A DNA stretch of 64,000 nucleotides from Niveibacterium terrae. Its GTDB lineage: Bacteria; Pseudomonadota; Gammaproteobacteria; Burkholderiales; Rhodocyclaceae. Below are positions 1 through 6,956 of the stretch, in pieces (the stretch's first letter is position 1; every line of letters begins with the position of its first letter). The stretch lies in the NCBI RefSeq assembly GCF_048213115.1, contig NZ_CP172404.1:620001-684000 (forward strand), given 5' to 3'. Below the pieces are notes generated by a model. The model did not search any database. It was not told the DNA's origin and saw nothing but the letters and a program-made list of their open reading frames with translations. The position numbers and the translations under genes are program-made.

Positions 1-30
1 TGGAATATCCGACTGCTCGCCTGGCTTTTT

Positions 31-60
31 GGGGGGCGGACTATAGCCCTTTTGCCCCCC
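31..60. other. G6C/GC6 inverted repeat downstream of the stressosome operon
   Basis: A 7-bp perfect inverted repeat (31-37 with 54-60) encloses a 16-base loop. It lies beyond the end of the HD-GYP gene and could help end transcription of the minus-strand operon, but neither side carries a convincing T tract. Nothing else recognisable is seen in 1-144. Confidence 0.25.
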
Positions 61-144
61 TTTCGACAACTCTTGACATCCTGTCCGTAGTGGGGTCTTC
101 GTGCGAAAAAACTAGATGTTGTGGTTGTGCGCGAAGGCGCCGAA

Positions 145-231
145 TCCGGGCGCCCGTCCGAACACGGCCAGTCACAGCGCCGTGATCGCGTCCCGCTCAG
201 CGCGCAGCGCCTGGCCGGGAAGGCAGGATGG
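145..231 (-). pseudogene. decayed duplicate of the 3' end of glnE
   Basis: This segment aligns with 9361-9447, the last ~29 codons of intact glnE, in the same orientation. The match includes a perfect 40-base block (173-212 against 9389-9428) and a perfect 17-base block (151-167 against 9367-9383). In the glnE frame it reads LPGQALRAERDAITAL and then hits TGA where glnE has TGG (Trp), so it is no longer functional. Homology stops at the position of the glnE stop codon. It looks like a displaced gene end left behind by an insertion between the two copies. Confidence 0.8.
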
Positions 232-1459
232 CTGGCCCGCCCAGAGGGAAGTTGGTGCTCGCGCAATATCCCTTCTCGAGGCTCGTTCCCCACGCGTCCG
301 GCGTCGATGCGCTGCAGGCGGACGGCGCCCCCTGCTCACCGCAGGGGGCGGGAACTGGGGCCGAGTCAGCGTAATGGGTGGCGATTCTGTGGAATTCATC
401 CTGAATTTCCAGAAAGGCATCAACCACATCCGGATCGAAATGCACTCCCCGTTCGGATTCAATGATCGATACAGCCTTCTCGTGGGGGAGGGGGGGCTTA
501 TAGATTCTTCGACTGATCAGTGCGTCGTAAACGTCGGCGAGGGCCATCAGGCGTGCGCTGATCGGTATGTCTTCGCCCGAGAGCCCCGATGGGTAGCCAG
601 AGCCGTCCCACTTCTCCTGGTGGGAGAGCGCAATCTGTTTGGCTATGCTGAGAAAAGGAACTTCCATCCCCAGGGCCTTCTCCGCATGGCTGATTGCTTG
701 AAAGCCCAGAGTGGTATGGGTTTTCATGATTTCAAATTCATGGGGCTCCAGGGGGCCTGGTTTCAACAGGATGCAGTCGGGGATTCCTACTTTGCCAATG
801 TCATGAAGCGGGGCTGATTTGAACAACAGAAGGATATTCTGTTTGGTAAGAAACGTGAAGAAGCGCGGGTGATTGCGCAAATTCTCGGCAAGAGCCTTGA
901 CATAGTTCTGCGTTCGGCGAATATGGTTTCCGGTTTCCGAATCCCGTGTCTCGGCAAGAGAAGCCATAGTCATGATCGTGACATCCTGGATCGCCGATAT
1001 TTCGCGTGTTCGGGCGTTTACTTCTCTCTCCAGAAAGTCATTCTGATTCCGTAAAAAGTCGGCAGAGGCCTTGAGGGAGAGGTGGGTTTTTACCCGCGCA
1101 AGAGTGATGGATGGACTGATCGGCTTGGTCACATAATCCACGGCTCCGAGTTTCAGTCCTTCCGCCTCATCCTTTTCATCGGATTTTGCGGTAAGGAAAA
1201 TGACAGGGATGTCGCGGGTCGAGGGGCTGAACTTCAGCTGACGACAGACCTCGAATCCGTCCATCCCGGGCATCATTATGTCGAGGAGGATTAGGTCCGG
1301 GGGGGCATCAGAGGAGGCAATCTTGAGGGCTCGCTCGCCGCTGTTGGCAATCTTCACCTTGTGCTCGCTCTTCAATAAATCACTCATCAGTGCAAGATTG
1401 TCCGGGCTGTCATCGACGATCAGAATCGTCGCTCTGGGATAGTAGGGGGTGTTATTCAT
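197..1459 (-). CDS. response regulator with HD-GYP c-di-GMP phosphodiesterase domain
   Basis: The 420-residue protein has an N-terminal receiver domain (1-125; acidic pair D16/D17, phospho-acceptor D60 in LILLDIMMPG, K112). A linker leads to an HD-GYP domain (about 155-360) with H219-D220 and G288-Y289-P290, so it should hydrolyse cyclic di-GMP in the cytoplasm when phosphorylated. It is the last gene of the stressosome operon, 4 bases after the hybrid kinase that is its probable phosphodonor. The ordinary domain ends near residue 365. The remaining ~55 residues are low-complexity and read out of frame into the decayed glnE copy before stopping, so the C-terminus looks like a junction artefact. 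In other bacteria stressosomes may pair with a GGDEF output instead. Function is confident; the natural C-terminus is not. Confidence 0.9.
   Translation of the reverse strand: MNNTPYYPRATILIVDDSPDNLALMSDLLKSEHKVKIANSGERALKIASSDAPPDLILLDIMMPGMDGFEVCRQLKFSPSTRDIPVIFLTAKSDEKDEAEGLKLGAVDYVTKPISPSITLARVKTHLSLKASADFLRNQNDFLEREVNARTREISAIQDVTIMTMASLAETRDSETGNHIRRTQNYVKALAENLRNHPRFFTFLTKQNILLLFKSAPLHDIGKVGIPDCILLKPGPLEPHEFEIMKTHTTLGFQAISHAEKALGMEVPFLSIAKQIALSHQEKWDGSGYPSGLSGEDIPISARLMALADVYDALISRRIYKPPLPHEKAVSIIESERGVHFDPDVVDAFLEIQDEFHRIATHYADSAPVPAPCGEQGAPSACSASTPDAWGTSLEKGYCASTNFPLGGPAILPSRPGAAR
326..350. other. perfect 10-bp hairpin inside the 3' end of the HD-GYP gene
   Basis: CGCCCCCTGC (326-335) pairs with GCAGGGGGCG (341-350) around a 5-base loop. 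There is no T tract. It sits where the normal HD-GYP domain has just ended, so it may be a relic of the original terminator or part of the island junction. Confidence 0.3.
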
Positions 1460-1463
1460 GGAA

Positions 1464-4400
1464 TTATCTCCGTGAAACAGCGTCTCTGATGTTCTGGATT
1501 TCGGTCAGGGCGGATTCGAAGTCGAATGAAGAGATTGAGTCCTTGATAATCTTGAAGTGAGACGGGAATGCAACCTTGAACAGGGCTTCATGGAGTTCAA
1601 AGAAATTACAGGATTCGGAGTCGCTGTCGTTTAGCAGCTCTACGAGCTGATCCGTTCTTTTTTGAATCATTTCTGCATCGTGGGCGTCAGCTCGTACGCC
1701 CTCCTCAGCGGGCGGTTTGATATGCCCGTCCAGGGAGTCCAGTCCGCGGATCACGAAGTCAAGCTGCTGTTGCGTCTTGCTCAGCAGCACATCAAGATCG
1801 TGTCCATTAAGACCGTCTCGGCAAGCTTTCTCCAGTTCTGCCGCCGCGGCTTCGACCTTCTTGGCCCCTATCGTTCCCGCCGTTCCCTTCAGCGTATGTG
1901 CCGCACGAGTTGCCGCTGACGGGTCTGTGCTTTGACGGGCAGCAGAGAACAGCCCCGCGAAATCGCGCTGGCTGTCGCGAAACCTGGACAGGAGCCGAAT
2001 GTAAAGCTCTGTCTTTCCGGAGGTGGTGGCGAGTCCTAGCCTGGTATCGATTCCGGGTGCCGAGAAAGGAAGAGAGGTGATCTGCTCCTGGTTTGCCGAT
2101 GAGGTGGATTCTGTGCGCCGGGGATTTGTCCATCTGTTGAGTGTTTCAAACATCTCTCTGATGTTGAGCGGCTTGGCGATGTGGTCGACCATTCCTGCAG
2201 AAAACGCGTCCTGGCGATCGTTAGCCATTGCGTTGGCGCTCATCGCGATCACGGGAATTGCGCTGAGGCTGGGCCTCTTCCGTATTTCCCGGGTTGCCGT
2301 GTAACCATCCATGACGGGCATCTGGCAATCCATCAAGATGACGTCAAACTTCGAATTACATTCCAGGATGTTCAGGGCCTCCTGCCCATTGTTGGCAATG
2401 ACCACGGCCATCCCTTCCGCTTGCAGAAGCTCCTGGGCGAGTTCCTGGTTCATCTGATTGTCTTCCACCAAGAGAACGCGCTTGCCGGATAGGAGCGTGG
2501 ATGCCGTGTTGCTGACCTCTGACTGGCCGCAGGTCGGGCTTGAAGAGTCCGGCCCTTTGTTGAGGGCTATCCCTATTGCCTCAATGAGGCTGGACGGGGT
2601 TGCGGGTTTGGTGATGACCGACTTGATGCACACTCCCCGTTGTGACGCAGAAGAGAAGACATCCTCCCGGCTGGAGGAAGTGATCATGATCGTCGCTGGC
2701 CGTTGCTCTAAGTGGAGCTTGTCAAGCCTCTGCAATGTTTCCAGACCATCCATTTCGGGCATCTTCCAGTCCAGGAAGAGCAGGTCATATCGCGCGCCTG
2801 AGCGATCCGCGTCCTCTATCTTCTGAATGGCCTGACGGCCATCACTGGCGGAGTCCGGTTTCAAGCCAAGACCGTGCAAGAGCGTGGACAGAATCTCTCG
2901 CGCCGATGCATTGTCGTCGACAACCAGCGCTCGAAAACTGGTGCAACCCTCAAGGCTCGGGGGCGGATTCGGCGCTGCGTGTGGCTGAATTCCGAAGCGG
3001 GCAGTGAAATGAAAGGTTGCCCCCTTTTCGTACTCGCTTTCAACCCACATCCTGCCATGCATCTGTTCGACAAGACTTTTGGAGATGGCGAGACCCAGTC
3101 CCGTTCCGCCATATTTGCGGGTTATGGATGAGTCAGCCTGGCTGAAACTGTTGAACAGACTCTGCTTCTGCTCTGCCGTCAGACCTATGCCCGAATCCTT
3201 GACCCAGAAGTGAAGTTCAATGTGCTGGGCGTCGCGAGAGATGGTCTCAAGGCCGACAATGATCTCGCCCGACTCGGTGAATTTGACTGCGTTGTTGCCG
3301 AGATTGATCAGTATCTGGCCAAGACGCAGCGGATCTCCGATTAGCGCTGGGGGAAGGTCGGCTGGAATTCTGAAAAGGAATTCCAGTCCCTTGTCCTCGG
3401 ACTTGATGCCAAGGAGAGTTGCCAGGTTGTCCATGACGCTATCCAGGGAAAACTCGGTGCTCTCCAGTGACATTTTGCCTGCTTCGATCTTCGAGAAATC
3501 GAGAATGTCATTGACTATGCTGAGAAGGTTTTCGCCTGCGTGGTGAGTTTTTTCAACGTAGTTGCGCTGTTTTTTGTTGAGAGGGGTTTGCAGGGCAAGA
3601 TGTGACATGCCAATTATTGCGTTGAGCGGTGTTCTGATCTCGTGGCTCATGTTGGCGAGGAATGCGCTCTTTGCTCTTGTTGCTGAGTCGGCCTTCCTTT
3701 TGGCTTCGTCGAGATCCTCAAGGATGTTCAGCATCGCCTTGCGCGACCGGTGCATTTCCGCCACCTGTTCCTTGAGCTCTTCTGTTAGCCGCCTTCGTTC
3801 CGTAATGTCTTCCTTTATGGCTACGAAGTGAGTGATCTCTCCTGTCGTGTTGTAGATTGGGGATATGTTTGTTGATTCCCAGAACTCTTTTCCGCTTTTT
3901 TGGTGGTTGCATATTTCTCCGTGCCAGGATTGGCCGGATATAATTGTCTGCCAGAGGTCTTTGTAGAATTCGGTTCCATGAGCGCCCGACTTGAGGAAGC
4001 GCGGGTTTCTTCCCATGACTTCATCCGGGGTAAAGCCGGTGCTCTCGGTGAAGCGAGGGTTTACATATTCGATGTTTCCGCTGGAGTCGGTGATTACGAT
4101 CGAGACGGGGCTGTGTGTTATCGCGCGATTGAGTTTGTTGAGCTCCAGAGACTGCTTTTCAAGGTCTCTATTCTTCTTTGTTAGAATGGTGATCAACTCG
4201 TCGCGCGACATCCTGCCGAGGAGTTCCTTTTGCTGGGCAATAAGCGCATGGTTGGGTTGTGTTGAAAGGGGGAGGTGCTTTAGCGCGCTGAGCTGTGTGA
4301 TTCCCCCCTCTTGCTCCTCGGTGTTGATTTTGTCAAAGAAGAGGGATAATCCATTTACTCTGGCAATGTTGTTCGGGCCTGTGAAGTTCAGGAGTAGAGA

Positions 4401-4607
4401 ATTTCGTGCGTCGGGCAAGAGGCAAATGTCGACTTCCAGTCCTTGGCCGTTGAGTGAGCCAATCCGGCCGATCTCGGAAACAATCGCTTCGAGTCGAGTG
4501 GACTGAATTTCGTCGAAGCCGAAGTTCGTGGCGAGCCAGCGAATTCTCTTCCTCAATTCGATGACCATGTCGGGGGTGTGGGTCGAGAGGTGGCCAAGGT
4601 TTATCAT
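1464..4607 (-). CDS. hybrid sensor histidine kinase (PAS-HisKA-HATPase-REC-REC-Hpt)
   Basis: The 1047-residue cytoplasmic phosphorelay kinase has no membrane segment. In order it shows: a ~100-residue N-terminal region weakly like an RsbT-type ATPase fold; a coiled linker (125-160); a PAS domain (about 160-275); HisKA with the H-box MSHEIRTPLN (H322); HATPase with NNAVKFT, DSGIGL and GGTGLGLAIS; receiver 1 (D613 in FLDWKMPEMD); receiver 2 (D760 in LMDCQMPVMD); and an Hpt domain (H904 in AAHTLKGTAG). It overlaps the rsbX-like gene by 4 bases (ATGA) and is 4 bases upstream of the HD-GYP regulator, its likely target. In described proteobacterial stressosomes such a kinase takes the place of the partner-switch route to sigma-B. 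Direct control by RsbT is inferred. Confidence 0.93.
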   Translation of the reverse strand: MINLGHLSTHTPDMVIELRKRIRWLATNFGFDEIQSTRLEAIVSEIGRIGSLNGQGLEVDICLLPDARNSLLLNFTGPNNIARVNGLSLFFDKINTEEQEGGITQLSALKHLPLSTQPNHALIAQQKELLGRMSRDELITILTKKNRDLEKQSLELNKLNRAITHSPVSIVITDSSGNIEYVNPRFTESTGFTPDEVMGRNPRFLKSGAHGTEFYKDLWQTIISGQSWHGEICNHQKSGKEFWESTNISPIYNTTGEITHFVAIKEDITERRRLTEELKEQVAEMHRSRKAMLNILEDLDEAKRKADSATRAKSAFLANMSHEIRTPLNAIIGMSHLALQTPLNKKQRNYVEKTHHAGENLLSIVNDILDFSKIEAGKMSLESTEFSLDSVMDNLATLLGIKSEDKGLEFLFRIPADLPPALIGDPLRLGQILINLGNNAVKFTESGEIIVGLETISRDAQHIELHFWVKDSGIGLTAEQKQSLFNSFSQADSSITRKYGGTGLGLAISKSLVEQMHGRMWVESEYEKGATFHFTARFGIQPHAAPNPPPSLEGCTSFRALVVDDNASAREILSTLLHGLGLKPDSASDGRQAIQKIEDADRSGARYDLLFLDWKMPEMDGLETLQRLDKLHLEQRPATIMITSSSREDVFSSASQRGVCIKSVITKPATPSSLIEAIGIALNKGPDSSSPTCGQSEVSNTASTLLSGKRVLLVEDNQMNQELAQELLQAEGMAVVIANNGQEALNILECNSKFDVILMDCQMPVMDGYTATREIRKRPSLSAIPVIAMSANAMANDRQDAFSAGMVDHIAKPLNIREMFETLNRWTNPRRTESTSSANQEQITSLPFSAPGIDTRLGLATTSGKTELYIRLLSRFRDSQRDFAGLFSAARQSTDPSAATRAAHTLKGTAGTIGAKKVEAAAAELEKACRDGLNGHDLDVLLSKTQQQLDFVIRGLDSLDGHIKPPAEEGVRADAHDAEMIQKRTDQLVELLNDSDSESCNFFELHEALFKVAFPSHFKIIKDSISSFDFESALTEIQNIRDAVSRR

Positions 4608-5194
4608 GATGGTAAATACTTGAGGATGATGCAGGAGGCGTCGTCATTCTGTTTGCTGAATCTCTTCAGTATCCCTGTGGATATGCTCTCGGCTGATCCG
4701 GGCAGGATGTCAGAGCAGTCGATTGCGCTGAAGTGGCTTCTTATCCCATCCGAGTGAATGACCAAGATGTCGCCTGGGAAAAGGTGTGTCTCTCTTTCGG
4801 TTGGTGTCGGGGCGATGTATCCAAGAATTCCGTCCTTGAATACAAAAGTTTCCGGGTTTGTTCCGAATGTTTTGACTGTGATGTTCCCGATTCCGACGGT
4901 AAGCATTTCTCCTGTTGCGATGTCGATGCGGCAAAAAGCTGCGACAGCCCCGCGATCGCTTTCCAGATATTTGTGCAGACGCTGCATCAGAGGAACCAGA
5001 TCTTCCCGAAAATTGATCTCAAGGAAATTCTTGGCGCGTTCGGCTGCGGCGAAGGCCTCCTGCCCGTGTCCCAGGGTGTCGATCAGCCCGAGAAAGCACA
5101 TTCCCTCCTCCTGTCGGATCAGGCCGGTATCCCCTCCTCCGCTGTCAGGCCACGGGTAGGGTCTCGTCACCATGTGGGCATCAATGATGGTCAA
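4604..5194 (-). CDS. rsbX: RsbX-like PP2C/SpoIIE-family serine phosphatase
   Basis: This is a small PPM-type phosphatase, expected to remove phosphate from RsbR/RsbS and so reset the stressosome. Metal-binding acidic positions are visible in GGGDTG, LIDTLGHG, HSDGI and NDDASC. In the second motif the usual DG is DT. I chose the TTG at 5194 because GGAGG lies 4 bases upstream (5199-5203) and because the product then starts close to the usual RsbX N-terminus. The frame stays open to an ATG at 5260, but that adds 22 residues read through rsbT. An internal ATG at 5173 is the other option. It overlaps the rsbT-like gene by 14 bases and the kinase gene by 4, consistent with translational coupling. 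Confidence 0.85.
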   Translation of the reverse strand: MTIIDAHMVTRPYPWPDSGGGDTGLIRQEEGMCFLGLIDTLGHGQEAFAAAERAKNFLEINFREDLVPLMQRLHKYLESDRGAVAAFCRIDIATGEMLTVGIGNITVKTFGTNPETFVFKDGILGYIAPTPTERETHLFPGDILVIHSDGIRSHFSAIDCSDILPGSAESISTGILKRFSKQNDDASCIILKYLPS

Positions 5195-5645
5195 GATTCC
5201 TCCACTTGCGCGCCAGAACCCGTGTCCCTCGGTCTGGCGCCGAGTTGATTTCGAAGTCATCCATCATTCTTCGAACACTGGGTAGCCCCAGCCCCAGGCT
5301 CCCCGGAGTTGTCGTGAAATGGTCCTGCATCGCCATTTCTATGTCCTTGATCCCGCAACCATTGTCGATGGCGCAGATCTCGATCCCGATGCGCTCACTC
5401 TCCCGGAGAACTCGGAGCGTCAATTCTCCGTGCCCTGCATAGCGGAGAATGTTTGTGGCCAGTTCCGCTGTGGCGGTTGCGATCAGCATCCGAACTGCTG
5501 AGCTGAATCCGGTCACCGAAGACAGTTCGCTGGCCTCGGCTGCCGCCAGGTCCTTGTGCCATGACTCGGAAATCGCGAGGTGTAGCTCACTCGGAGTCGG
5601 GCAGGTATTCGCATCCATGTTCGACGGTGTCCGCTGCATGTGCAT
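5181..5645 (-). CDS. rsbT: RsbT-like serine/threonine protein kinase (GHKL switch kinase)
   Basis: A single GHKL ATPase domain of about 154 residues. The N-box is TATAELATNILRYAG, the ATP-lid aspartate is in DNGCGIKD, and the glycine motif is GSLGLGLPSVRRM. In the RsbRST family this kinase is held on the RsbR/RsbS complex, phosphorylates their STAS domains on stress, and is then freed to act downstream. It lies between rsbS- and rsbX-like genes, overlapping both. I start at ATG 5645; a TTG three bases upstream (5648) keeps the frame, and a later ATG at 5618 would shorten the overlap with rsbS. No sigma-B, RsbU or RsbW gene is nearby, so the freed kinase probably acts on the hybrid kinase or another local partner. 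Confidence 0.88.
   Translation of the reverse strand: MHMQRTPSNMDANTCPTPSELHLAISESWHKDLAAAEASELSSVTGFSSAVRMLIATATAELATNILRYAGHGELTLRVLRESERIGIEICAIDNGCGIKDIEMAMQDHFTTTPGSLGLGLPSVRRMMDDFEINSAPDRGTRVLARKWRNLDHH
5199..5203 (-). promoter_or_regulatory. ribosome binding site deciding the rsbX TTG start
   Basis: GGAGG on the minus strand, 4 bases before TTG at 5194-5192 and inside the last codons of the rsbT-like gene. No comparable site precedes the ATG at 5260 or 5173. Confidence 0.5.
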
Positions 5646-6072
5646 CAAGTTGTGATGGCGAGGCTTCCTCGTTTGCCTTTACCCTCTGTCGCTCGCCTTC
5701 TGAAGAGGCGACCAGGTATGCCACACCTTCCTCGACTGTCCGGAACGTCTTGATGTTCTGTGCTTCGATGCCAAGGTCGATCAGCGCGGACACCACTCCC
5801 GGACGAAATCCGACAAAGGCTGTTTGTACACCCATGAGCTGTGCAACCTTTGCCGTATCGGTCAGGTGATTCATGATATGTGTGTCCAGTACGCGAACAG
5901 AGCTCAGATCGAAAACCGTTCCGCGAATGAGGCTTACTGCGATTCGGTCAATGACGGTCTGGCGGACTCTGTCCAGCAGGTCGTCGTAGAGGTCGGCCTG
6001 CAGTGTTACCACGAGACAGTTCTGGGTCATGCCCGTGGCCGCAGGCGAACCTGTCGTGAGAATCTGTTTCAT
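5587..6072 (-). CDS. rsbS: RsbS-like STAS-domain stressosome scaffold protein
   Basis: The STAS domain spans about residues 15-120. With RsbR it should build the stressosome shell that sequesters RsbT. The phospho-acceptor motif reads FDLSSVRVLDTHIMNHL, so the site equivalent to Ser59 of Bacillus RsbS appears to be Thr64. At 161 residues it is about 40 longer than Bacillus RsbS (about 121). The extra C-terminal tail (residues ~122-161) is polar and is encoded partly in the overlap with the rsbT start. The gene begins 6 bases after the end of the rsbR-like gene. Identification rests on fold-level similarity, order and neighbours. Confidence 0.85.
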   Translation of the reverse strand: MKQILTTGSPAATGMTQNCLVVTLQADLYDDLLDRVRQTVIDRIAVSLIRGTVFDLSSVRVLDTHIMNHLTDTAKVAQLMGVQTAFVGFRPGVVSALIDLGIEAQNIKTFRTVEEGVAYLVASSEGERQRVKANEEASPSQLDAHAADTVEHGCEYLPDSE

Positions 6073-6078
6073 CTTGAC

Positions 6079-6891
6079 TCAGCGTTGGGTCTTGGTGAAA
6101 CGAACTTCGCAATTCATCATGTCGAAGGCCAGGGTCAGGGCATCGCGCAGCGTTGCCTTGGTTTCAACTCCCATGTCAATTCCCAGGCTGACGATGGTTT
6201 GAGCGACTGCGGGTGACATTCCTGAAATGATGGCCTGGCATCCCATGAGTCGTGTGGCCTTGACGATCTTGATCATGTGATTTGCGACCGAGGTGTCCAC
6301 GGCAGGAACTCCCTGGATGTCGAGAATCATGACCTTGCATGCGGTGTCAGAAATTTTATTGAGCGTTACTTCCATCATCTGCTGTGCCCGCATCGAGTCG
6401 ACCACGCCAACAACGGGAAGGACGACCACGCCATCCCATAGGCTGAGCGCCGGGGTTGATATCTCCCGGATCGTACGGGCCTGCTCGCGCAGGGCTTCCT
6501 CGTTGCGGATTCTTTCCGAAATGTCTATTGCGTATTCGAGGCCGCCGACTACATCGCCTTGTCGGTTCGTTAGCGGTGCGGTGAAGTATTCGAAGGGGAT
6601 CTCCCTTCCGTTGATCGAGGACGTGGTTCGCGCAGCGCAGGCTTTTCGCATGGAAATGGACTTGCGCATGCTGCATTCCGCGGTATTGCAGTGCGTAGAA
6701 TGGAACAGAGATGAGCAGGGTTTTCCGTAGATTTCCTCCCAGGGCTTCCCTAATAGCGTGCGTCCCGCAGCATTCAGAAATGTGACTTTCATGTCCAGGT
6801 TGACGGCCATGACTGGTGTCGGCAGCTGGTCGAGAACCTGGGTGGATAGGTCAAATTCAGAGCCGGGATTGGGCTTTACATCCATGTTCAT
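6079..6891 (-). CDS. rsbR: RsbR-like stressosome sensor (PAS + STAS)
   Basis: The 270-residue protein has an N-terminal PAS domain (about 15-130), a short helix linker and a C-terminal STAS domain (about 145-260). Two threonines match the sites phosphorylated by RsbT in Bacillus RsbRA: T200 in VPAVDTSVANH and T232 in AVAQTIVSLGI. The PAS domain carries a cysteine/histidine-rich loop (PCSSLFHSTHCNTAEC), a form also found in some chemoreceptor PAS domains, suggesting redox or metal/cofactor sensing. Bacillus RsbRA has a non-haem globin domain at this place. It is the first of the tightly packed rsbRSTX genes, 65 bases downstream of the multi-PAS gene. Confidence 0.9.
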   Translation of the reverse strand: MNMDVKPNPGSEFDLSTQVLDQLPTPVMAVNLDMKVTFLNAAGRTLLGKPWEEIYGKPCSSLFHSTHCNTAECSMRKSISMRKACAARTTSSINGREIPFEYFTAPLTNRQGDVVGGLEYAIDISERIRNEEALREQARTIREISTPALSLWDGVVVLPVVGVVDSMRAQQMMEVTLNKISDTACKVMILDIQGVPAVDTSVANHMIKIVKATRLMGCQAIISGMSPAVAQTIVSLGIDMGVETKATLRDALTLAFDMMNCEVRFTKTQR

Positions 6892-6956
6892 TCTCCGGAG
6901 TAAGTTGTTGTGGCGGCTGTGCTGGCGAAATTGGAGAGGGGACTTTTGATAGCCTT

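Noticed and set aside
172..462. 96-codon minus-strand frame over the glnE remnant
   Set aside because: It preserves the decayed glnE frame but overlaps the HD-GYP gene and has no start signal; it is a relic, not a gene.
116..817. 233-codon plus-strand frame opposite the HD-GYP gene
   Set aside because: Shadow of the HD-GYP regulator; no family features.
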